From the NCBI GenBank assembly GCA_013813605.1, contig JACCRL010000170.1, forward strand, positions 1 to 5,632: a stretch of 5,632 nucleotides of DNA. Reading direction: 5' to 3'. This stretch comes from Gemmatimonadaceae bacterium (GTDB lineage: Bacteria > Gemmatimonadota > Gemmatimonadetes > Gemmatimonadales > Gemmatimonadaceae). The notes under the pieces are model-generated. The model had not been told where the DNA came from and did no database searches. It saw only the letters and a program-made list of their open reading frames with translations. Both the position numbers and the translations under genes were made by a program. This document shows, in pieces, positions 1 through 5,632 of the stretch; the stretch's first letter is position 1; the number at the start of each line of letters is the position of its first letter.

Positions 1-932
1 TCGCCGACGTTGTCGATCGGGTAGTACAGGTAGTCACCGACTTCGGCGACGATCGGCGTCCAGGTCTTGTCTCCCTTCTTGAGGTCGCGGAAAAAGACGG
101 CGTTTCCCTTCTTGCCCTTGCCGCGGTCGGAAATGTTGAGAAAGGCAAACCGCTCGTCCTCGCTGGTGCTGACGTTGTGGAAGCGCTGCGGGTTGGCCTT
201 GTTCTCGTAGACGAGCTCGTCCTGATCCTGCGAAGTGCCGACGCGGTGGTAGTAGACCTTATGCCCTTCGTTCACCGAAGTGAGGTTGTTGGTCGAATCG
301 GGTTTGTCGTAGCGGCTGTAGTAGAAACCGTTGCCGGCCCAGCTGATACCGGTCACCTTCGCCCACTTGATGACATCGGTGAGCTGCTTCCGCGACTGTA
401 TCTCCATCACGCGGAACTCTCTCCAGTCGGAGCCACCGCTCGACATCCCGTAGGCGGCGTAGCGGCCGTTTTTCGAGCGCGAGAAGCCGGCGAGCTGTGT
501 GGTTCCCTCGGTCGAGAACTTGTTCGGATCGAGCAGCACTTCGGCTTCGCCGTCGAGGCCCTTCTGGATGTAGAGAACGCTCTGGTTCTGGAGGCCGGTA
601 TTCTTCGAGAAGGTGTAATAGTCTCCCTTCCGCGACGGCGCACCGTAGCGCGCGTAGTTGAACAGCTGTCCGAGCCTGGCCTTCACCGCTCCGCGGTAGG
701 GAATCTTTTCCAGATACGCGAAGGTGACCTTGTTCTGCTCATCGACCCACTTCGCGGTTTCAGCCGCGTTCTCTTCCTCCAGCCAGCGGTAGGGATCGGC
801 CACCTTCTCGCCGAAGTAGACATCGACCTGATCCACTTTCCGGGTGTTCGGATAAGTCTGACCCTGAGCGCTTGCCGAAAGCGGAAGAACGGCAGCGGCG
901 AGCAGGGCGAGTGTGATCTGACGTGAATTCAT
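1..932 (-). CDS. Secreted prolyl oligopeptidase (peptidase family S9A), N-terminal part, runs off left edge
   Basis: Serine peptidase of the prolyl oligopeptidase clan, which cleaves short peptides after proline. Only the first 310 codons are in the window. Translation from the ATG at 932-930 gives a signal peptide (MNSRQ, then a hydrophobic ITLALLAAAVLPLSA core, then ASA|QG at about residue 22/23), so the enzyme is predicted to be exported, probably to the periplasm. Family landmarks follow: YPNTRKVDQVDVYFG (27-41), DPYRWLEE (46-53), GDYYTFSKN (103-111) and QNQSVLYIQ (115-123). These are the S9 N-terminal segment and the first blades of the beta-propeller that gates the active site. The catalytic Ser-Asp-His lies in the C-terminal hydrolase domain, outside the window, so activity cannot be judged. 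Full members are about 690-720 residues. The frame is open without a stop to position 1. No strong Shine-Dalgarno precedes the ATG, but the signal peptide fixes the start. Transcribed away from the methyltransferase-helicase pair; no functional link is apparent. Confidence 0.93.
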   Translation of the reverse strand, partial: MNSRQITLALLAAAVLPLSASAQGQTYPNTRKVDQVDVYFGEKVADPYRWLEEENAAETAKWVDEQNKVTFAYLEKIPYRGAVKARLGQLFNYARYGAPSRKGDYYTFSKNTGLQNQSVLYIQKGLDGEAEVLLDPNKFSTEGTTQLAGFSRSKNGRYAAYGMSSGGSDWREFRVMEIQSRKQLTDVIKWAKVTGISWAGNGFYYSRYDKPDSTNNLTSVNEGHKVYYHRVGTSQDQDELVYENKANPQRFHNVSTSEDERFAFLNISDRGKGKKGNAVFFRDLKKGDKTWTPIVAEVGDYLYYPIDNVG

Positions 933-1075
933 TTGTGCGGGTCTCGCGAAGACTTGCTGAAGGGGGATGGGCGCAGCGCGGATGATTCTGGAAACTACGT
1001 TCGGGAGCGGAGTTTCGCGCCTGTCGGCCCGCGATCGATGCCAATGGCGAGGGTACTGGGGATTAGCCTGGCCGG
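933..1075. promoter_or_regulatory. Divergent intergenic gap between peptidase and methyltransferase genes
   Basis: This 143-bp gap separates two divergently transcribed genes, so it should hold the promoters of both. No convincing sigma70-type -35/-10 pair at normal spacing was found on either strand, and no clear operator-like inverted repeat. The only palindromic bits are short (CGATCG and ATCGAT at about 1032-1039) and could be chance. The in-frame TAG at 1064-1066 limits how far upstream the methyltransferase can begin. The assignment rests on gene arrangement, not on a recognised motif. Confidence 0.35.
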
Positions 1076-4000
1076 GTGCAGACACTCGAGAGCGCCAGGC
1101 GTCTGCTATCCTCCCCATCATCGCCGGAGTCCATCTACGCGATCATCGGCGCACTGGGGTTCTCCACCGATTTGCAGGTGCTTGATGGCGAAGCGGTGCG
1201 CGCATTGAGACTTTCCGCCCGCATCAGTGACGCGCACGTGGCGAGGGGCAAGGGAGCGCTGCGGGCACTCGTTATTAACACCGACGGCGCGACAGATCTG
1301 CGGACGATTCTGACGGATTCCGCCGCCGGGCTCGCTGCAACCGTCGCCCACCAGCTCTGGATCCTCGTCGGCGTGAGCGAGTCGCCATGCAGAGTCGCAC
1401 TGGCTTGCTGGTCCGGGGAGCGCCGCCCGCCGCGGGTCCACGCGCTTTATTGCGAGTCCCGTCGCGTCCTCGACAGCGACGCCGAAACGTTGTGCGCGCT
1501 CGAGGCGGCGACCGGCCCGTCAGACATGCTGACCCACGCTCGCTGGATCGACATCCTGGGCCGGGAAGGAATTACGCGGCGCTTTTTCGGAGCGCTGCAG
1601 CTTCTGATCGGGGAGATGAGCAACTCTCCTGGCGTAAAGGGATCGATCACCGAGCGGAGCGATCTTGCTCTCCTCCACGTCTCGCGGCTGCTCTTTCTCT
1701 CCTTCCTCGAGACGAGAGGCTGGCTCAACGGGGATTTCGGATTTCTTGCCAACGGCTACGACAGCTGCGTCGCCGGGCGTGGCAACTACCAGCGGAGGGT
1801 GCTCGAGCCTCTCTTCTTCGGCACGCTCAACACGCGCGTTGGAGAAAGGTCCACGCGCGCGCGCCAGTTCGGGAACATCCCGTTCCTGAACGGGGGACTC
1901 TTTTCTCGCTCCCCACTCGAAAAGCGGATGCGAGAATGCGTTTTCTCTGACGAGATGTTTGGTGAGCTGTTCGGGCGGCTCCTCTCGCGCTATCGCTTCA
2001 CGGCGCGAGAGGATGCCACGCGGTGGAGCGAGACTGCTATCGATCCGGAAATTCTCGGTAAAGCGTTCGAGGCGCTGATGGCAGCGCCCGAGCGCAAGAC
2101 CAGCGGTGCTTTCTACACACCGCAGCGGCTCGTGGAAGATCTCGTCGAGTCGACGCTTGGTGCCGCGCTCGCGGAGCACAGCGACCTCGGCCGTCTGCGC
2201 GAGCTGCGTGTGCTTGATCCTGCGTGCGGGTCGGGGGCTTTCCTGGTGCAGATGCTCGAAAGACTGGCCCGGCTCAGGGTGGAGGCGGGAGACGATCTGC
2301 CGCTTCACGCGGTGAGGAGAGATGTATTGTCCACGGCGATCTTTGGCGTGGATATCAACCCCACTGCCGTATGGCTGTGCGAGCTGCGCCTCTGGCTTGC
2401 AATCGTTGTTGATGGCGGTGAGAAGAACCCGATGCGTGTCGCGCCACTTCCCAACCTCGATCGCAACATCAGAGTCGGTGACTCGCTCGCGGGCGGTGCT
2501 TTTTCGGGTGCCGTGGAGGCGGGGGGAAGACGATTGAAGGTGATGAGGGCGCGCTACGGCCGCGCGACGGGCGCGCGCAAGCGGACGCTGTGCCGCGCAC
2601 TGGACCGAGAGGAACGGCGACGCGCCGAAGCGCTGCTCGTCGCCGATCAGCGTGCGCAGCGAACAGCGCGGGCCGAGATACTGCGGGCGGCCCGCGCCCG
2701 CGACCTCTTCGGGGACCGGCACCATCCCGATCGCCTGCTGCGAGAAAGGGTGCTGGAAGCCCGGCAGAAACAGTACGCAACGACGGCCAGATTGCGCCGG
2801 CTTCGTGAAGGCGGTGCTCTTCCGTTCACATTCGGGGTTCATTTTTCCGGCATCGCTGAAAGACGCGGTTTCGACGTCGTCATCGGTAACCCGCCCTGGG
2901 TTAGAATCCATCACATTCCGGCGGCCGGCAGAGAGGCGATGAGGCGCGAGTTTTCCGTTTACCGCAACGCCGCATGGGAGCAGGGCGCGCGCGGTGCGGG
3001 GGCGGGAAAAGGGTTCGGCGGCCAGGTAGATGCCGCATCTCTCTTCGTGGAAAGATCGCTACAGCTTGTTCGACCGGGTGGAACGGTTGGACTGCTGGTC
3101 CCCGCAAAACTCTGGCATTCCCTCGCCGGGGGCGGAATACGGCGCCTGCTGCTGGAAGAGAGTTCCGTCGTCGGCGTCGAGGATCTCAGCGATGCGCCAT
3201 CGGCGTTCGACGCGGCGGTGTATCCGGCAACGGTGGTGGCTAGAAAGGAGTCCGGCGCGGCGCGACGTGCCGTAGTGGCTGCCGACATGGCCGTCTACCG
3301 GCGCGGATCGCTGGCGAAATGGTGTGCGAGTCCGCGATCGCTTCCGCTCGACGACAGCCCAGGGAGTCCGTGGCTGCTCGTCCCACCCAACGTTAGACGC
3401 AGCTTCGATCGTGTCGCCGCCGCGGGAGTTCCGCTGGCGCTAAGCATCTTCGGCCGCCCACTGCTCGGAGTGAAGACGGGCTGCAACGCCGCATATCTGG
3501 TTAACGCGGAGCGAAACGAGGGTGACGTAACCAGGGTTGCCGGCGGGGAAATCGAGTCATGCATGCTCCGAGCGGTGGTACGCGGGGAGACGCTCTTCAG
3601 GTGGCGACATGCTGCGAACGGCGAACGTATCATCTGGCCGCACGATGCACGGGGCACATCCCTGCGCGCGCTGCCTCCGTTAGCCGAGCGATGGCTGGCA
3701 CGGTGGCGCCGGCCGCTCGGGTCGCGCACGGATCTTCACGGCACCGCCCCGTGGTGGACGCTGTTTCGTACTGAAAGTGCCGGGTGCACGCTCGCGCGTG
3801 TAATCTGGGCGGATTTTGGAGTGACGCTCCGCGCGATCGCTGTCTCGGCCGGAGATGACCTCGTCCCGCTCAACAGCTGTTACTCCCTGAAGTGCCCGAC
3901 AACGGAAGACGCGCGCGCCATGAGCGTAATTCTCAACTCCTCCCTTGCATCGGCGTGGCTCAATTGCATCGCCGAGCCTGCGCGTGGAGGCTACCACAGG

Positions 4001-4210
4001 TATCTGGGCTGGACGATGGCGTTGCTGCCCATTCCCCGCGACTGGGAACGCGCGAAGAGTATCCTCGCGCCGCTTGGCGAGCTCGCGGCAGCGGGCACCG
4101 TGCCGGATGACGCTGAAGTCCAGCGTGCCGCGCTCGAGAGTTACGGGATGAGTAGTGAAGCTGTGGAGGAATTACTGGAGTGGGATTCGGAATCGATATC
4201 CGCGATGTAG
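1076..4210 (+). CDS. Eco57I/PglX-like N6-adenine DNA methyltransferase (1044 aa), probable modification subunit of a defence or restriction system
   Basis: Predicted to transfer a methyl group from S-adenosylmethionine to the N6 of adenine in a specific DNA site. Motif order is gamma-type: SGAFYTP (343-349, motif X region), LDPACGSGAFL (380-390, SAM-binding motif I), GVDINPTA (424-431, acidic end of strand 2, D426), VGDSLA (467-472, motif III) and IGNPPW (603-608, catalytic motif IV, typical of N6-adenine enzymes). An Arg/Glu-rich, probably helical insertion lies between motifs III and IV (about 490-590). The C-terminal third (about 780-1000) has LGVKTGCNAAYLV and ARGGYHRYLGW, resembling the target-recognition part of Eco57I-type and PglX-like enzymes, so one chain probably both recognises and methylates. 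Residues 1-330 match nothing I can name, and no PD-(D/E)XK nuclease motif was seen. The GTG start at 1076 is the only common start between the stop at 1064 and conserved-looking sequence. The first in-frame ATG encodes residue 151. Its ribosome site is weak. The last 31 bases overlap the helicase gene. Confidence 0.92.
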   Translation: MQTLESARRLLSSPSSPESIYAIIGALGFSTDLQVLDGEAVRALRLSARISDAHVARGKGALRALVINTDGATDLRTILTDSAAGLAATVAHQLWILVGVSESPCRVALACWSGERRPPRVHALYCESRRVLDSDAETLCALEAATGPSDMLTHARWIDILGREGITRRFFGALQLLIGEMSNSPGVKGSITERSDLALLHVSRLLFLSFLETRGWLNGDFGFLANGYDSCVAGRGNYQRRVLEPLFFGTLNTRVGERSTRARQFGNIPFLNGGLFSRSPLEKRMRECVFSDEMFGELFGRLLSRYRFTAREDATRWSETAIDPEILGKAFEALMAAPERKTSGAFYTPQRLVEDLVESTLGAALAEHSDLGRLRELRVLDPACGSGAFLVQMLERLARLRVEAGDDLPLHAVRRDVLSTAIFGVDINPTAVWLCELRLWLAIVVDGGEKNPMRVAPLPNLDRNIRVGDSLAGGAFSGAVEAGGRRLKVMRARYGRATGARKRTLCRALDREERRRAEALLVADQRAQRTARAEILRAARARDLFGDRHHPDRLLRERVLEARQKQYATTARLRRLREGGALPFTFGVHFSGIAERRGFDVVIGNPPWVRIHHIPAAGREAMRREFSVYRNAAWEQGARGAGAGKGFGGQVDAASLFVERSLQLVRPGGTVGLLVPAKLWHSLAGGGIRRLLLEESSVVGVEDLSDAPSAFDAAVYPATVVARKESGAARRAVVAADMAVYRRGSLAKWCASPRSLPLDDSPGSPWLLVPPNVRRSFDRVAAAGVPLALSIFGRPLLGVKTGCNAAYLVNAERNEGDVTRVAGGEIESCMLRAVVRGETLFRWRHAANGERIIWPHDARGTSLRALPPLAERWLARWRRPLGSRTDLHGTAPWWTLFRTESAGCTLARVIWADFGVTLRAIAVSAGDDLVPLNSCYSLKCPTTEDARAMSVILNSSLASAWLNCIAEPARGGYHRYLGWTMALLPIPRDWERAKSILAPLGELAAAGTVPDDAEVQRAALESYGMSSEAVEELLEWDSESISAM
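4165..4170 (+). promoter_or_regulatory. Strong Shine-Dalgarno for the helicase gene, inside the methyltransferase gene
   Basis: GGAGGA lies 9 bases before the GTG at 4180. It decides the start: the helicase frame is closed by TGA at 4156-4158, and GTG 4180 is the first usable start after it with a good ribosome site. The next in-frame ATG (4225, residue 16) has only a weak AGGCGG upstream. Because the site sits inside the coding end of the methyltransferase gene, ribosomes finishing that gene could re-initiate here (translational coupling). Confidence 0.75.
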
Positions 4211-5632
4211 ACGACGTCAGGCGGATGATCGCGGTAGCCTTTCTGGAACAGAAGCGGGCGATCTCCGTTGGAAGCGTCATCCTCAGGCCACACCAGGTTT
4301 CTGCCGTCGCGAGAATCAGCAGTGCGATGAAGGAGTTTGGTGGTGCCCTGCTGGCCGACGATGTTGGCCTTGGCAAGACCTTCGTCGCCGCTGCGCTGAT
4401 GAAGGAGGCACACCAGCCATTGTTGGTGATTCCGGCCTCCCTCAAGCCGATGTGGCGGGATGCGCTCGAGCGTACGGACGTCAAAGCGGACATCCTGACG
4501 TTCGAGGGCCTCAGCCGGACGGCTGGCACGTTGGACAGCGGAACCGCCCGGGCTCATGACCTCGTCATTGTGGACGAAGCGCATCACGCGAGAAATCCTG
4601 CGACACGCCGGTACTCCCGGCTCTCTGCTCTCGTGTCCGCGGCGCGCGTGCTGCTGCTCAGCGCTACTCCCTTCCACAACACCAGCTACGACCTCATCAC
4701 GCTACTCGGCTTGTTCCTCGGCAGAAGAGCGCGTGTGCTGAGCGAAGGAGAGCTATCGAGATGCGTCGTCCGGCGGGAAAGGGAGGCACTCGGCCCCGAC
4801 GTACACATTCCCAGTGTCAGCCGGACCGTTTATCACCCGGTGCCCGTTAACGAGAAGGTCGTCGAGCTGATTCTCGATCTTCCTCCAGCCCTTCCGCCGC
4901 GCGGCAGCGGAGTGGCTTCAGGACTGGTCGCCCAAGGCTTGCTGCACATGGCAGCATCGAGCGATGCGGCGTTGCTCAGCGGCGTACGCAAGCGGATCGC
5001 TCGCGCCGAGGCGCTGATTTCTGCGCTTGAGGCGGGTACTTACCCAACGGCACGGGAGCTCGAGACGTGGTGCTACGCTGAAGGGTCGTTGCAACTTGGC
5101 TTCGCGGAGCTGCTCGCAGATTCGGTGTCCGGTACCGCGCCCCTGCTATGCTGCGTACGCGCGCATGGAGATGCGCTTCGCGAGATCCTGGCGATGCAAA
5201 ACAGTGGCTGCGGCACCGATGCCGAGCGTGCGCAGATACTGCGCGGTATCAGGCAGAACGATCCGGCGGCGCGAGTGACAGCCTTCTCACAATATTCCGC
5301 GACTGTCGGCGCACTTTTCCGGATCATCGCACCTGATGGACACGTCGCCGCGCTTACCGGAGCGGGCGGCAGGGTTGCGGGTGGCGCCATCTCGCGTCGT
5401 GCCGCGATTGAGCGGTTCGCTCCCGTGGCGAGCGGCGTGCCGCCGGCCCAGAGCTCGGAAGCAGTCACACTGCTGCTCACGACGGACATTCTCAGCGAAG
5501 GCGTAAACCTTCAGGACGCGTCCATTGTCGTTCACCTCGACCTTCCCTGGACCTCCGCGCGCATGTCGCAGCGCGCGGGGCGGCTCGCGCGCATTGGCTC
5601 GAGGCATCGCACGATCCAGGTTCATTGTTTCC
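4180..5632 (+). CDS. SF2 (SNF2/RapA-like) helicase or translocase, N-terminal 484 residues, runs off right edge
   Basis: An ATP-driven DNA translocase or helicase partner of the upstream methyltransferase. Both RecA-like lobes are visible in order: LRPHQ (35-39, Q-motif-like lead-in), DDVGLGKT (60-67, Walker A), LLVIPASL (81-88, motif Ia), VDEAHH (131-136, Walker B, DEAH type), LLSATPFHN (159-167, motif III), VTAFSQYSATV (366-376, motif IV), LLTTDILSEGVNLQ (432-445, motif V) and QRAGRLARIG (464-473, motif VI with arginine finger). The DxVGLGKT and SEGxNLQ forms point to the SNF2/RapA-like group rather than type III Res or HsdR. About 200 residues between motifs III and IV form a lobe-linking insertion. 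All key ATPase residues are present, so it looks active. Its start overlaps the methyltransferase by 31 bp behind a strong ribosome site, so the two are almost certainly one transcript. The C-terminus, which could carry a nuclease or other domain, is outside the window. DISARM DrmD-like is one possibility, unproven. An alternative start is ATG 4225. Confidence 0.9.
   Translation, partial: MGFGIDIRDVDDVRRMIAVAFLEQKRAISVGSVILRPHQVSAVARISSAMKEFGGALLADDVGLGKTFVAAALMKEAHQPLLVIPASLKPMWRDALERTDVKADILTFEGLSRTAGTLDSGTARAHDLVIVDEAHHARNPATRRYSRLSALVSAARVLLLSATPFHNTSYDLITLLGLFLGRRARVLSEGELSRCVVRREREALGPDVHIPSVSRTVYHPVPVNEKVVELILDLPPALPPRGSGVASGLVAQGLLHMAASSDAALLSGVRKRIARAEALISALEAGTYPTARELETWCYAEGSLQLGFAELLADSVSGTAPLLCCVRAHGDALREILAMQNSGCGTDAERAQILRGIRQNDPAARVTAFSQYSATVGALFRIIAPDGHVAALTGAGGRVAGGAISRRAAIERFAPVASGVPPAQSSEAVTLLLTTDILSEGVNLQDASIVVHLDLPWTSARMSQRAGRLARIGSRHRTIQVHCF

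Noticed and set aside
177..926. 249-codon plus-strand open frame opposite the peptidase gene
   Set aside because: It is the antisense shadow of the prolyl oligopeptidase, whose signal peptide and family motifs are on the minus strand. The predicted protein is Val/Leu/Arg-rich without a recognisable domain. Long antisense frames are expected in high-GC genes.
1028..1042. Short palindromes CGATCG and ATCGAT in the intergenic gap as an operator
   Set aside because: They are only six bases each and overlap each other; such words occur by chance in high-GC DNA, and no repeated copy is nearby.
933..1208. Small plus-strand open frame (91 codons) in the intergenic gap that could be a leader or regulator gene
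   Set aside because: It extends 130 bases into the methyltransferase gene in another frame, is Arg/Ser/His-rich with no fold-like pattern, and lacks a good ribosome site.
1520..2914. 464-codon minus-strand open frame inside the methyltransferase gene
   Set aside because: It lies fully antisense to the methyltransferase core, including motifs I and IV on the plus strand. It has no recognisable domain and no gene context; it is a codon-bias artefact.
3960..4677. Minus-strand open frames of 189 and 178 codons across the methyltransferase-helicase junction
   Set aside because: They are antisense to the methyltransferase C-terminus and the helicase motifs I-III, whose plus-strand reading is unambiguous.
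4180..5632. Reading the pair as a classical type III (Mod/Res) restriction system
   Set aside because: The methyltransferase has NPPW with gamma-type motif order and 1044 residues, not the DPPY beta-type Mod. The helicase has SNF2/RapA-like DDVGLGKT and SEGVNLQ motifs rather than those of Res.

Overview
The window looks like chromosomal DNA from a high-GC, Gram-negative-type soil or environmental bacterium. The GC content is visibly high, with strong G/C preference at third codon positions, and one gene encodes an exported S9-family peptidase. Gemmatimonadota or Acidobacteriota would fit, but this is an impression of sequence style, and no taxonomic marker is present.

The layout has two divergent blocks. 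On the left (1-932, minus strand) is the N-terminal 310 residues of a secreted prolyl oligopeptidase (family S9A). It has a clear signal peptide and runs off the left edge before its catalytic hydrolase domain. A 143-bp divergent gap (933-1075) follows. On the right, plus strand, are two genes in a tight operon. The first is a 1044-residue N6-adenine DNA methyltransferase of the Eco57I/PglX-like, gamma-type architecture (1076-4210). The second is an SF2 (SNF2/RapA-like) helicase-type ATPase that starts inside the 3' end of the methyltransferase gene (GTG at 4180, 31-bp overlap) and runs off the right edge. Its first 484 residues are visible and carry motifs I, Ia, II, III, IV, V and VI.

The overlapping methyltransferase-helicase pair is the interesting part. 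By analogy with known systems (DISARM, BREX, type III and type IIG/ISP restriction) it is most likely the modification and motor part of an anti-phage or restriction system. The methyltransferase would mark host DNA, and the helicase or translocase would act on unmarked DNA. No canonical nuclease motif was recognised in the visible part. The effector, if any, would have to lie in the unseen C-terminus of the helicase, in downstream genes, or in the unassigned ~330-residue N-terminal region of the methyltransferase. The exact system type cannot be fixed from this window. The pair does not match type III Mod/Res (different methyltransferase class) or type I HsdM/S/R (no separate specificity subunit). 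It resembles parts of DISARM, but the DISARM signature genes (drmA, DUF1998 drmB, PLD drmC) are not in view.

No tRNA, rRNA, CRISPR array, insertion sequence, terminator hairpin or attachment site was recognised.
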